Part shown: piece after piece, positions 43,915 through 52,929 of the stretch
How positions within the stretch are numbered: the stretch's first letter is position 1
Layout: every line of letters begins with the position of its first letter
Notes under the pieces: model-generated
Databases searched by the model: none
Told to the model about the DNA's origin: nothing
What the model saw: only the letters and a program-made list of their open reading frames with translations
From: Rhizobium sp. BK602
Lineage (GTDB): Bacteria; Pseudomonadota; Alphaproteobacteria; Rhizobiales; Rhizobiaceae
Reading direction: 5' to 3'
Length of the DNA: 64,000 nucleotides
NCBI RefSeq assembly: GCF_014195095.1
Contig: NZ_JACIBC010000003.1
Location: 620,001-684,000 of the forward strand
Made by a program: the position numbers and the translations under genes

Positions 43915-45023
43915 GCTGAGGTCTCTCCGTTCGTGTCAACCGGCACCTCGGCCAGCAGGCTAGTTCCGGCGCCGGGGGCGCTGTCGATGGCGAGCGTGCC
44001 GCCGACCAGCGCCAGGCGCTCCCGCATGGCGGACAGACCGATCCCATGGCCCCTGCTGCGCTGACGATCGCTGGCCGCGAAGCCGCGTCCATCGTCCCGT
44101 ATCGTCAAGGCGACCATTCCGTCGGCTGTCTTGCCGAGTTCTATCCCGAGATGCTTGCAGGCCGCATGTTTCTCGGCATTTGCCAGGGCCTCCTGGGCAA
44201 CGCGATAAAGCACGATCTCGACGGCGCGCGGCAGGCGCGTTTCGCCAAGCCGGTCGGAAAAGGAGATGGTCTCGATCCGCATCGCATCCAGCTTTGCCCG
44301 GATCGCGGCGGCAAGGCCGAGGTCGTCGAGTTCGGCCGGCCGGAGATCGGCGATCGCATGCCTGACATCGCCGACGCAACGGCGGGCGAGATCGATGCAG
44401 TTCGCCAGGTTCTGTGCGGCCTCGTTGGCAATCTCCTGTCCCGCCGCTGCCGCCTGCAGATGATGCAGCAGACTGACAAGGCTTTGCGCTACGCCGTCAT
44501 GCAGATCATAAGCGACGCGGGCGCGCTCCTTCTCCTGCGCGCTGATCATCTCCGCCACCAGATGGGCGAGCATGGCTTCACGACCCTTCAGTGCCTCGGT
44601 GAAAGCCTCGCGCTCCTGCCGCCTCGTCCGGTCGTTGAGGGCCGACAGGATCTGATCCGCGACGATCCCGAGCGTCTGCCGGTCATCATCGCTGATCAGA
44701 ACCTGCAATTCGGAGGCAAGCGACAAGGTGATGGCAGAGGCGTCCTCTCCGCCTGCGACGGTCAAAACGATAGCCAGGGACGGCGAGGGGCTGCGCTCGT
44801 AGCTGATGGTCTCGTCCGCTTGCGTTTCAGGAAACTCGATACGCGCGGACGAGGCACCGCTGAAGGCGCAGGCGAGAGCCAGCACCTGCCGGGCGGCAAA
44901 CTCGAAATCCGCACTGTCGAGAATGGTCCGCGCCTCGACGATCAGCCGCAGACGCGCCGCCTTTGCCTCGGACTCCCGGTAGAGGCGACGCAACTCTCTA
45001 ACCGGGGATTCTAGGTTTTCCAA
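43911..45023 (-). CDS. NarX/DegS-type (HisKA_3) sensor histidine kinase
   Basis: A kinase of 370 residues without clear membrane segments, so probably cytoplasmic. An N-terminal coiled start is followed by a GAF-like region (about 35-130), then the HisKA_3 dimerisation domain with H175 in YDLHDGVAQ, and a HATPase domain (EALANAEKHA, then IRDDGRGF). It is the first gene of the operon. Its promoter must lie in the 180-base gap shared with the divergent gene at 45204. Confidence 0.9.
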   Translation of the reverse strand: MENLESPVRELRRLYRESEAKAARLRLIVEARTILDSADFEFAARQVLALACAFSGASSARIEFPETQADETISYERSPSPSLAIVLTVAGGEDASAITLSLASELQVLISDDDRQTLGIVADQILSALNDRTRRQEREAFTEALKGREAMLAHLVAEMISAQEKERARVAYDLHDGVAQSLVSLLHHLQAAAAGQEIANEAAQNLANCIDLARRCVGDVRHAIADLRPAELDDLGLAAAIRAKLDAMRIETISFSDRLGETRLPRAVEIVLYRVAQEALANAEKHAACKHLGIELGKTADGMVALTIRDDGRGFAASDRQRSRGHGIGLSAMRERLALVGGTLAIDSAPGAGTSLLAEVPVDTNGETSA

Positions 45024-45203
45024 TGTGCCTGTCTCTAGCCTGCGCCGGGCGAACGAGCCGGCGGTCCCGGATTAGATAGTCGTTCCGTAAGCCAAAGAAC
45101 ATACGCCATCCGGCATATCGTTTCGCGATTTGCGCAAACCTATCTCCAGCCTACCGGCGATGGGCCGGGAAACTCGTAGAATTCAAGATTGGAGAAAACC
45201 TCT

Positions 45204-45653
45204 ATGTATAAACTCGTCCTGGTCGCCGCGGTTGCTTCTGTTCTGGCGGGCCCGGCAATGGCCGTCGAATGCACGCCGATCACCGAAAAGCAGGTGGAAG
45301 GCCTCTTCGACCGCTGGAATGCATCGCTCGCAACACTCGACCCGCAAAAGGTGGTCGACAACTACGACAAGGATGCGGTTCTGCTGCCGACGCTATCGAA
45401 CAAGCCACGCCTGACGCAGGAAGAGCGGATGGCCTACTTCAAGGACTTTCTGAAGAAGAAGCCGCAGGGCAAGATCGATAGCCGCACCGTCAAGATCGGC
45501 TGCGACAAGGTGATCGATACGGGCACCTATACCTTCACCCTCGCCGACGGCACGAAGGTTCCGGCCCGCTATACCTTCACCTACAAGTTCGAGCACGGAA
45601 AGTGGCTGATCACGTCGCACCACTCTTCGGCAATGCCGGAAACGCATAGCTAA
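45204..45653 (+). CDS. Secreted SnoaL/NTF2-fold protein (SgcJ/EcaC-like)
   Basis: A protein of 149 residues. Residues 1-20 form a Sec signal peptide (cleavage after AMA). The rest has the NTF2-like pattern of a DUF4440/CaMKII-association domain: VEGLFDRWNASLATLDPQKV near 30, DAVLLPTL near 57 and HHSSAMPE at the end. The two cysteines (C23, C98) may form a disulfide. The ATG follows a GGAG site. It is divergent from the signalling operon and might be its target or sensor partner, but the sequence does not show this. Confidence 0.8.
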   Translation: MYKLVLVAAVASVLAGPAMAVECTPITEKQVEGLFDRWNASLATLDPQKVVDNYDKDAVLLPTLSNKPRLTQEERMAYFKDFLKKKPQGKIDSRTVKIGCDKVIDTGTYTFTLADGTKVPARYTFTYKFEHGKWLITSHHSSAMPETHS

Positions 45654-45672
45654 CCAACCACGCACCGATCCG

Positions 45673-45726
45673 GCCCATCGAGGGGAGCGCTCGACCGCTG
45701 TCGAGATACGTTCCGCCTCGATGGGC
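45673..45726. repeat. Long inverted repeat GCCCATCGAGG/CCTCGATGGGC
   Basis: Perfect 11-bp arms (45673-45683 and 45716-45726) are separated by 32 bases that hold an inner CTCGA/TCGAG pair. It lies between the SnoaL-like gene and the hydrolase remnant. It may be a terminator or processing signal; no T-run is present. Confidence 0.5.
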
Positions 45727-45743
45727 AAGATCGGCCGCTGCGG

Positions 45744-45968
45744 TCACTGCCCGGCCGGAGCGAGGAAGGCCCTGACGGCGGCGAGGAATATCCCCCTCCC
45801 CGCAACATCACGATCAAGATGCACGAAATGCGTTGCCTCCGCTATTTCCAGCAGTTTCGCGTTCGGTGCCTCCTCGGCGATCGTGCTTGCATCTTCCGGC
45901 CGGCTCCAGAAATCACCTCTCGAACGGATGACGAGCACCGGCCATCGTCGATCACGTCCGGTGAGCGC
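45744..45968 (-). pseudogene. Remnant of an alpha/beta hydrolase gene, C-terminal end only
   Basis: The 75 codons match the end of an alpha/beta hydrolase: a VLVIRSRGDF strand carrying the acid region and the catalytic-histidine segment ATHFVHLDRD. No N-terminal half, nucleophile elbow or start codon with a ribosome site precedes it. Instead the stop codon of the methyltransferase (45969-45971) abuts it in the same frame. It is therefore read as a gene truncated when the methyltransferase segment arrived. Confidence 0.65.
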
Positions 45969-46751
45969 CTAAGTCAGGCTCTTCCTGAAAAATGCATGTG
46001 TGAACGAGCCGGAATAGACGTAACAAATCGTCTCCGGCTTATCCGCCATGAATTCATCGCATGCCTTTTTGACACCGGGCAGATGATTCCATCCATCCGG
46101 ATTGACGGCCGGATCGCAATAGTCGTCGATGAGGCACACCGCCCCCTTGGAAAGGCGCGGATAGACGTGCTCCAGGCTCACCAATATCGAACTGTACAGA
46201 TCGCCATCCAGATAGGCGAAACATATCCTGTCGGGAAGGCCCTGCGGAAGCGTGTCTTCGAACCACCCCTTGTGGATGGTCGGCAGTTCCAGCCCATGGG
46301 TCGCGAAGTTGCTGATCAGCACGTCTTGCGAGGTGGCGAGATCGCCTTTCTTGTAGGCATCTCCATCCTCGCTACGCGCCGACGGAAGTCCTTCGAAACT
46401 GTCATAGACATGCAATTTCTTGGGCGAATTGAAGCTCTTTAGGACTTTCGTGATCAAGACGGATGACTGGCCTTCGTTGCAGCCGACCTCCACCAGGTCG
46501 CCTTCTATCCCGTAGGCGATGACCTGGGACACCAGGTGGTACATATTCATTCTCTGTTCCACATTCGTGGAGATGCCCGAACGCGTCGGCGCAAATTTGA
46601 GACCTGTGTATTTATGGATCAGCCGGTCGACGATATCGGCCGTATCGGCGTTGAATCCGATCCGCCGCGTGAGCAGGTTCAAGGCTCTGTCGACATTGGA
46701 CGAGCGCCGTATCCGCCAGTCAAAATCCCTCGTGATGAAAAAGTTGTCCAT
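45969..46751 (-). CDS. TylF/MycF-type macrocin O-methyltransferase family protein
   Basis: A SAM-dependent methyltransferase of 260 residues. SAM-site features are DLVEVGCNEGQSSVL near 85 and LHVYDSFEGLP near 113, followed by FAYLDGDLYSS near 178 with metal-binding Asp residues and LIDDYCDPA near 208. The family methylates sugar hydroxyls, often in antibiotics or surface glycans. No glycan cluster surrounds it here. The upstream DNA is clearly AT-rich compared with the rest of the window, and the downstream hydrolase gene is truncated, so recent gain is likely. Confidence 0.87.
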   Translation of the reverse strand: MDNFFITRDFDWRIRRSSNVDRALNLLTRRIGFNADTADIVDRLIHKYTGLKFAPTRSGISTNVEQRMNMYHLVSQVIAYGIEGDLVEVGCNEGQSSVLITKVLKSFNSPKKLHVYDSFEGLPSARSEDGDAYKKGDLATSQDVLISNFATHGLELPTIHKGWFEDTLPQGLPDRICFAYLDGDLYSSILVSLEHVYPRLSKGAVCLIDDYCDPAVNPDGWNHLPGVKKACDEFMADKPETICYVYSGSFTHAFFRKSLT

Positions 46752-47044
46752 ATCTGGTCACCTTGTTTCGTGATCCACGATCTATCGTCCCGCGCATGGA
46801 AAGCAGGATAAGCACAAGTATTTTTGGATGTATTCCTCCGAATATTTCAGTAAATAATTGTATAAACATAAGAAAGTCAAGAATTTTCGATAATACTAAT
46901 CCCACCTGCTTTGCAAAGCGGCCCTCGCGGGAATTCATACGGAACCGCCCGGCGCCGAAGGCCATGATGACGTCGCGCTGGCCGGGCAGCGGTCATCCGG
47001 GATGACACACTTCCTATGTGCGGGCGCGAACTCGGCAATATCAG
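46752..47044. other. AT-rich region upstream of the methyltransferase gene
   Basis: About 120 bases (46810-46910) are much richer in A/T than the window average. An 81-residue minus-strand frame (46720-46965) crosses the methyltransferase start; it is hydrophobic but has no family or ribosome site, and is not called. The region may hold the methyltransferase promoter and the edge of a transferred segment. Confidence 0.5.
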
Positions 47045-47851
47045 TCAGAGCGCCGGCGTGGTCGACAGGACGGCTTCCTTCAGCGCCTGCGAATAGGGAT
47101 GCTGCGGATTGTCGAGAACGGCGCGTGCCTTGCCCTGTTCGACAATCTCGCCCTTCTTCATGATGATGATCCGGTCGCTGATATAGTAGGCGGTCGCCAG
47201 GTCATGTGTGATATAGATGATCGACAGGCCGAGCTCCCTTTTCAGCTGGCCGAACAGATTGACGATCGCCATGCGAAGCGAGGCATCGACCATCGACACC
47301 GGTTCGTCGGCGACCAGAAGCCGTGGCTGCGGAATGAGGGCGCGGGCGATCGCCGTGCGCTGCAATTGTCCGCCCGACAATTCATGCGGAAACCGGCCTT
47401 TCACCTCGGCAAGCGTCAAGCCGATATGCGATAGCGCCTCGTCGGCCATGCGCTCTACCGCGGCGCGGTCCGGCCGTTTGCCGTCGGGCGCAAAGCTCCT
47501 GGCCGTTTCGAACAGGTAGCGATCCACGCGTTTCAGCGGGTTGAAGGCCTCGAACGGGTTTTGCAGCACCGGCTGGACCTGCCGCATGAAAGCGCGCCGC
47601 TCGGCCCTGCCGTGCACGGCAACAGGACTGCCGCGAAAATCCAGCCGTCCTTCCGTCGGCGCCGTCTGGCCGAGGATCATCGCCGCGATGGTCGACTTGC
47701 CCGAGCCGGATTCGCCGACGATCGAGAGGATTTCCGGCTCCTCCCCGAGTGTCAGGCTGACATCGCTGACCGCGGTGATATGGCGACGGCTGAGCAGGCC
47801 GCCCTGCCGGTAGATCTTGGTGACATGCGAGAGCGACAGCAGATCGTTCAT
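47045..47851 (-). CDS. Family-5 ABC ATPase (DppF-type) of the arabinoside importer
   Basis: A cytoplasmic ATPase of 268 residues. Walker A is GESGSGKST near 41, the signature LSGGQLQRT near 154 and Walker B LLVADEPVSMVD near 174. The C-terminal peptide-transporter extension is present (NPQHPYSQALKEAVLS). It overlaps the DppD-type gene by 4 bases and ends the operon. It pairs with the ATPase at 47848. Confidence 0.92.
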   Translation of the reverse strand: MNDLLSLSHVTKIYRQGGLLSRRHITAVSDVSLTLGEEPEILSIVGESGSGKSTIAAMILGQTAPTEGRLDFRGSPVAVHGRAERRAFMRQVQPVLQNPFEAFNPLKRVDRYLFETARSFAPDGKRPDRAAVERMADEALSHIGLTLAEVKGRFPHELSGGQLQRTAIARALIPQPRLLVADEPVSMVDASLRMAIVNLFGQLKRELGLSIIYITHDLATAYYISDRIIIMKKGEIVEQGKARAVLDNPQHPYSQALKEAVLSTTPAL

Positions 47852-48837
47852 GTCCGCTCTCCCGTCACGGCAAAACAGGCCACACGCCGATCCGGCTCGA
47901 CATTGACCATCGGCGGCACCTCGCGGCTGCAAATATCCATGCGCTTCGGACATCTCGGATGGAAACGACAGCCCTCCGGCGGCATGGCGAGATTGGGTGG
48001 GCGCCCTTCCAGCGACGGCCGGGCGCTGGCATCGCCGATCCGGGGAAGGCTTGCCACCAGATGCTGCGTATAGGGATGCAGCGGCATGTGGAACAGCTTG
48101 CGGGTCGGCGCCTCCTCGACCAGACGGCCGGCATAGACGATGCCGATGCGGTCGGAGACGGCGGCGTGGACGCCCATGTCATGGGTGACGAACAGGAAGG
48201 AGGAGCCCATCTCCCGCTGGATCTCGCGGATCATCGTCAGGACGTCGCGCTGCACGATGACGTCGAGCGCCGTGGTCGGCTCGTCGGCGATAATGAATTC
48301 CGGCGTCAGGATGGTGGCGAGCGCAATGGTCATGCGCTGGCGCATGCCGCCGGACAATTCGTGCGGATAGGCGTCGAGAAGCTGCGGATCGAGCTTCAGC
48401 CGCTGCAGATGGCTTCCGACCCGCTCAAGGAAAGTGGCCTTGTCCACCTTCATATGGCGAAAGGCAAAATCCGTGAACGAATGGCGGATGCGCCGCACCG
48501 GATTGAGCACGTTCATCGAGCCCTGCATGATGTAGGAAAGATAGCGCCACCGCAGCGCCGCCCTCGCCTCCGGCGTCATCGCATGGATATCCTGGCTACC
48601 ACCATCGAAATGGAAGGTGACGGCGCCGGAAACCACCCGCAGCGGCGGACGGATGGCGCCGGCGATGGTCTTGATCAGCGTCGTCTTGCCGCTGCTCGAT
48701 TCACCGGCGACGCCGTAGATCTCGCCGCGTCCGATCGTCAGGCTGATATCGTCGACCGCGCGCACCTCGCGATCGACGCCGTAGAGGAAGGCCCGGTAAT
48801 AGGCCTTCAGATTCTTGACCTCGACGACTGCGTCCAT
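47848..48837 (-). CDS. Family-5 ABC ATPase (DppD-type) of the arabinoside importer
   Basis: A cytoplasmic ATPase of 329 residues. Walker A is GESSSGKTT near 44, with S in place of the usual G at the fourth position (GESGSGKT in most homologues). The signature is LSGGMRQRM near 162 and Walker B is [12 protein letters not shown] near 183. The C-terminal Fe-S-type cysteine segment of DppD proteins is present (C-x6-C region, GCRFHPRCPKRMDIC). It lies 3 bases after the permease gene. Confidence 0.92.
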   Translation of the reverse strand: MDAVVEVKNLKAYYRAFLYGVDREVRAVDDISLTIGRGEIYGVAGESSSGKTTLIKTIAGAIRPPLRVVSGAVTFHFDGGSQDIHAMTPEARAALRWRYLSYIMQGSMNVLNPVRRIRHSFTDFAFRHMKVDKATFLERVGSHLQRLKLDPQLLDAYPHELSGGMRQRMTIALATILTPEFIIADEPTTALDVIVQRDVLTMIREIQREMGSSFLFVTHDMGVHAAVSDRIGIVYAGRLVEEAPTRKLFHMPLHPYTQHLVASLPRIGDASARPSLEGRPPNLAMPPEGCRFHPRCPKRMDICSREVPPMVNVEPDRRVACFAVTGERT

Positions 48838-48840
48838 GAC

Positions 48841-49698
48841 TTAGCCCCCCATCCGGTTCAGCCGGCTGCGCGGATCGTTGTATTCGTTCATCGACATCGA
48901 CAGCAGGAAGAGCGCCATGAACAACACGATGATGGCCGCGACGGGAGCGGCCACCCACCACCATGTCCCGGCGATCAGCGCCGAATGCGCGTTGGCCCAA
49001 TAGATCATCATGCCCATGGTCGGGGTTTCGATGTCGGTGAAGCCGAGCACCGACAGCGTGATCTCCATGCCGATCGACCAGATCATGTTGTTCATCGTCG
49101 TGGCGAAGACGATCGGCAGCACATAGGGCAGATGTTCCTGGACGAGGATCTTGTACATGCTCATGCCGGAATAGACACTCTGGGTGGTGAAGGGCCGGCT
49201 CTTCAGGCTGATCGCCACCGAGCGGATCAGGCGCGCGTCATAGGACCAGCCGAGGCAGGCCATCACCACGATGAGCACGCTCCAGGTCATGCCGTCCTTG
49301 AGCACGAAATAGAACAGGATCAAAAGCGGGAACTGCGGAATGACCATGATGCTGTCATTGATCGCCATCAGCACCCGGTCGACCATGCCGCCGGCATAGC
49401 CCGCCACCAGCCCGACCACGAGAGAGATGATGCGCGACAGGAAGGCGACGCCGATGCCGAAATAAAGCGTGTTGTGCAGGGCGGTGGTGAGCTGCCAGAA
49501 GACATCCTGGCCGCGCGAGGTCGTGCCGAGCCAGTACTGACTATCGGGCGGCATGTCCGGCGGCAGGAGATAGATGTCCGAGGGACCATAGGGCGAGAAA
49601 TAGGACAGGATCACCAGACCGACGATGATGCCGAACAATATCAGGCCACAGAGGAATTCCGCATTCTGGCGGGCAAGGTCGCGAACGATCGTGAACAT
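48841..49698 (-). CDS. Family-5 ABC permease (DppC-type) of the arabinoside importer
   Basis: Inner-membrane subunit of 285 residues with an N-terminal helix near 15-33. The LGTTSRGQDVF motif near 57 is the DppC hallmark. The coupling loop is near 168-190 and the family-typical ends are present. It lies 3 bases after the DppB-type gene, so the two are tightly co-translated. Confidence 0.92.
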   Translation of the reverse strand: MFTIVRDLARQNAEFLCGLILFGIIVGLVILSYFSPYGPSDIYLLPPDMPPDSQYWLGTTSRGQDVFWQLTTALHNTLYFGIGVAFLSRIISLVVGLVAGYAGGMVDRVLMAINDSIMVIPQFPLLILFYFVLKDGMTWSVLIVVMACLGWSYDARLIRSVAISLKSRPFTTQSVYSGMSMYKILVQEHLPYVLPIVFATTMNNMIWSIGMEITLSVLGFTDIETPTMGMMIYWANAHSALIAGTWWWVAAPVAAIIVLFMALFLLSMSMNEYNDPRSRLNRMGG

Positions 49699-49701
49699 GG
49701 C

Positions 49702-50706
49702 CTACTCCACCTTGATGCGCGGGTCGATCAGCGGACCCAATATGTCGATGATGAACACGGCCGCGGCGACGCCGGCGATGGAGAGCGCGCTCAGCCCCAG
49801 GACCAGGCTGTAATCGCCGGCATGCACCGCCGAAATCAGCAGATTGCCGATGCCGGGATAGCCGAAGACGATCTCGGTGATGACCGTGCCGTTGAAGACC
49901 GCCCCCAACGACATGGCAAGGCCCGTGAACTGCGGCACCATTGCGTTGCGGGCGATATAAGAGCGCAATATGCGGCCCTTCGGCACCCCGCCAAGCTCGG
50001 CGAAGGTCACATAGTCCTCGGTGATGATGTTGGAGACCAGCGCCCGCATGCCGATCAGCCAGCCGCCGGTGCCGACGAGGATCAGCGACAGCGCCGGCAG
50101 GATCGAATGCTTGAGGATGTCGAGAACCAGCGAGAAGGACAGTTGCAGATTGGTGTTCATCTCATAGCCGCCATTGATCGGCAGGATCGGCCAGAGATAG
50201 CCGAACAGGATGATCAGCACGAAGGCGAGGATGTAATAGGGGATCGGCTGCATGGCGATGAACACGAGGCTGACGGCCTTGAGCGCCATGCTCTTGCGAT
50301 AATAGCCGGCCAGCGCGCCGATCATGTTGCCGAGGATGAAGGTCATCAGCGTCGCGACCGTCATCAGCCCGATGGTCCACGGCAGGGATCGCAGGATGAT
50401 GGTGGAAACCGGCGTCGGAAAGGCCGAGAGCGAAGGGCCGAGATCGCCCGTCGCCAGCCGGCCCCAGAAGTGCAGATATTGCTGCCAGAGCGAGCCCTGC
50501 GTGCCGTAGAGTTCACGCAGCGACTGGCGCATCAGCTCGATGGCGCGCGGATCGGACTGGCCCATCTGCTGGATCGCGCCGATGCTTTCCTCGACCGGAT
50601 CGATCGGCGTCAGATGCGTGATGAAGAACGTCGCGGAAATGCCGAGAAAGACAACGAGCAGGAACTGGCCGAAACGCCTCAAGACGAAGATGGGATAGGA
50701 CGTCAT
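49702..50706 (-). CDS. Family-5 ABC permease (DppB-type) of the arabinoside importer
   Basis: Inner-membrane subunit of 334 residues. It shows the N-terminal helix (RRFGQFLLVVFLGISATFF), a long periplasmic loop (about 35-95) and the transport core. The coupling loop is near 228-250 (VTFAELGGVPKGRILRSY), and the C-terminus ends in GPLIDPRIKVE. It follows the binding-protein gene and two hairpins. Confidence 0.92.
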   Translation of the reverse strand: MTSYPIFVLRRFGQFLLVVFLGISATFFITHLTPIDPVEESIGAIQQMGQSDPRAIELMRQSLRELYGTQGSLWQQYLHFWGRLATGDLGPSLSAFPTPVSTIILRSLPWTIGLMTVATLMTFILGNMIGALAGYYRKSMALKAVSLVFIAMQPIPYYILAFVLIILFGYLWPILPINGGYEMNTNLQLSFSLVLDILKHSILPALSLILVGTGGWLIGMRALVSNIITEDYVTFAELGGVPKGRILRSYIARNAMVPQFTGLAMSLGAVFNGTVITEIVFGYPGIGNLLISAVHAGDYSLVLGLSALSIAGVAAAVFIIDILGPLIDPRIKVE

Positions 50707-50752
50707 ACCGCCTGTTTCCTTGCTGCTTGCATGGGATCTCGCTTCAAGAAAG

Positions 50753-50810
50753 GTCGCCGGACCCGCCTATGGCCCGGCGACTAGGTGCCCGACGCAACGC
50801 CTATTGCGTC
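50753..50810 (-). other. Two intercistronic hairpins after the binding-protein gene
   Basis: Stem 1: GTCGCCGG/CCGGCGAC (50753-50760 with 50774-50781). Stem 2: GACGCAA/TTGCGTC (50791-50797 with 50804-50810). Both lie between the binding-protein stop and the permease start. They match the position of hairpins in the other importers. Confidence 0.6.
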
Positions 50811-50823
50811 GAGGTTGGGAGGA

Positions 50824-52722
50824 TTATGGCTGCGCCGGTTTCAGCTTCACCATCATCAGCCGCGAGTTCGCCCAATTGGGAACCGGGTCGGTATAGGGAT
50901 CGGCAATGGTCGGGTAGCCTTTCCAGTAGGTGGTATCCATCGACGTGAAGACGTTGTAGGACATCAGCGGAATGGTCGGCATTTCGCGGGCGACGAGCTT
51001 CAGATACTCCTTGCCGAATTCGATCCCCTTGGGATCGTCGGCACTGACGCGACGGATACCCTCGATGATCTTGTCGAGCTCCGGATTGGACCAGCGCTGC
51101 CAGTTGCGCGCCGCCTGGTTCTCACCCTTCTTGGCGACGAAATCCGAATGCCAGCTGTCGAGGAAGAACGACAGGTCGGGATCGCCGCCCCAGGTCTCGA
51201 CGCTCCAGGCGATGGCGCATTGGAAATCGCCAGTCGCCAGCCCCTGCCAGACGGCGGAGGATGGAACGGCCTTGGCATCGATGCCGAAGGCTGCCCATTG
51301 CTGGGCGATCAGCGTGCCGGCGCGGGTGAAGACCGAACGGGTGTCGCCTTCAACCGTCATGCGGATCTTGAACGGCTGACCGTCCGGCGTCATCCACTTG
51401 CCGCCGACCTTCTTGAAACCGGCCTTCTCCAGCAGTTCGGCCGCGGCCTGTGGATCGGTCTTCCACCAGCCATAGCCGAAGGCCGTGCTGATGGCGGCCG
51501 GATCGGTCGGGATCTGATCCCTATATTTCGGCTGCTTGCGCAGGATATCGGCGACTTGCTGGCCGATCGTCGGATCGTAGGGCTTGACCTTGCGCTTGCC
51601 GGTATCAACCTCGAAATCCTTGAGCCAATCCTGCAGCGGCGCCTGATAATCCTTCATGGCGATCGCCGTCGGCGGAACGCCGAGCGCCGACAGGGTCGCG
51701 GCACCGCGATAGCTCGCCATGTCCACAGCCTTGATATCGATGAGCAGCGCCAGTGCCCAGCGCACATCGGCATTCTGGAACAAAGGGTCCTGATTGTTGA
51801 AGATCACCGCCGGCAAGGTCGGGTCGGGATGCGCGAAGGGGAAGCCGGGGAACCAGCTTTCAACCGTCTTGGATTTCTCCTTCAGCGTGAACATGCCTTC
51901 GGGCGTGTTGTCGTGAATGATATCGAGATTATGCTCGAGCTGGGCGATCGTGCGCTTATCCGGTGGGCCGGGATCGACGTAGCTGACATATTTCGGTCCC
52001 GGTTCGCCGAGGCGGGCAAGCGAGGTGCGCTGCCAGTCGTCGCGCTTTTCCCAGGTGTACCATTTGCCCTGCGGATCGAAGGCTTTCAGCTTGTAGGCAC
52101 CGAGCGAGACCGGATTGGCGAAATCATAGCGAACCGGATCGGCCGCCTTTTCGAAGACGTGCTTGGGCATGATCCAGGCGCCGTTCCAGCGCACGGTGAA
52201 GATGGCGTGGAAGCGCGAATTCGGCTTCTTAAGCTTGAAGACCACCGTATAGGGGTCCGGCGCCTCGACGCTGGCCACCTGCACCGAGAAGGCGGCGCTC
52301 CAATTCATGCCCGGATGGTCCATCTGGGTCTTGACGGTATAGACCACGTCATCGGCGGTGAATTCCACGCCGTCGCTCCAATAGAGCCCCTTGCGCAGCT
52401 TGACCGTCATCTGGGTGAAGTCGTCATTATATTGCGGCTTGTCGGCGGCGAGGGAATTGTCCCAGGCCGAGCCGCCGAGCCCCTGTTCGGGATCGATGTA
52501 CCAGAGCGTATCCATGGTCAATTGCTGCAGGCCGGTCGAGACGCCGCCGCCGCCATTGACCCAGGCATTGAACCAGCCGGGATTCTTGATCGTCCCTTCC
52601 GGATTTTCGACGATCAGCGTCTCCTTGCGCGGCAAAGAGGTATAGTCCTGGGCCTTGGCCGCCGCGATGAGGCCGAACGTGGCCAGCGCGACACCAAAAG
52701 CAAGCTTCTTCCACTGCTGCAT
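50824..52722 (-). CDS. Family-5 substrate-binding protein, likely for arabino-oligosaccharides
   Basis: A periplasmic protein of 632 residues, longer than typical DppA and in the range of oligosaccharide- or oligopeptide-binding members. A Sec signal peptide ends near residue 24 (AAKAQ). The SBP_bac_5 core is visible: GLYWSDGVEFTADDVVYTVK near 112 and a MPKHVFEKA segment near 180. A GH51 arabinofuranosidase gene lies 207 bases upstream on the same strand. This suggests that the ligand is an arabinofuranosyl oligosaccharide, although the family itself is mostly known for peptides. Confidence 0.87.
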   Translation of the reverse strand: MQQWKKLAFGVALATFGLIAAAKAQDYTSLPRKETLIVENPEGTIKNPGWFNAWVNGGGGVSTGLQQLTMDTLWYIDPEQGLGGSAWDNSLAADKPQYNDDFTQMTVKLRKGLYWSDGVEFTADDVVYTVKTQMDHPGMNWSAAFSVQVASVEAPDPYTVVFKLKKPNSRFHAIFTVRWNGAWIMPKHVFEKAADPVRYDFANPVSLGAYKLKAFDPQGKWYTWEKRDDWQRTSLARLGEPGPKYVSYVDPGPPDKRTIAQLEHNLDIIHDNTPEGMFTLKEKSKTVESWFPGFPFAHPDPTLPAVIFNNQDPLFQNADVRWALALLIDIKAVDMASYRGAATLSALGVPPTAIAMKDYQAPLQDWLKDFEVDTGKRKVKPYDPTIGQQVADILRKQPKYRDQIPTDPAAISTAFGYGWWKTDPQAAAELLEKAGFKKVGGKWMTPDGQPFKIRMTVEGDTRSVFTRAGTLIAQQWAAFGIDAKAVPSSAVWQGLATGDFQCAIAWSVETWGGDPDLSFFLDSWHSDFVAKKGENQAARNWQRWSNPELDKIIEGIRRVSADDPKGIEFGKEYLKLVAREMPTIPLMSYNVFTSMDTTYWKGYPTIADPYTDPVPNWANSRLMMVKLKPAQP

Positions 52723-52748
52723 GATCTCCTCCCTTTGTTATCCATCGG

Positions 52749-52779
52749 GCGGCATGCCGATCAAGGCGACGCATGCCGC
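52749..52779 (-). other. Hairpin between the GH51 gene and the binding-protein gene
   Basis: Perfect 9-bp arms GCGGCATGC/GCATGCCGC (52749-52757 with 52771-52779) around a 13-base loop. No T-run. It may limit read-through from the glycosidase gene or mark a second promoter region. Confidence 0.5.
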
Positions 52780-52929
52780 GACCTTCGCGCTCCCGCAATC
52801 GGCCGAGATCGAACGATTTACGTCCGATCGGGCCTGCGGCAGATTGGCCTTGCCGGCTTCATCGCCTCCTCGCGATGGCCGGATGCCGCTGCCAGCCGGA
52901 GCGCATCCCGCGCCCCGGCAAGCCGGCCG

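Noticed and set aside
46720..46965. 81-codon minus-strand frame upstream of the methyltransferase gene
   Set aside because: It runs into the methyltransferase start in another frame, lies partly in AT-rich DNA where hydrophobic frames arise by chance, and has no ribosome site.
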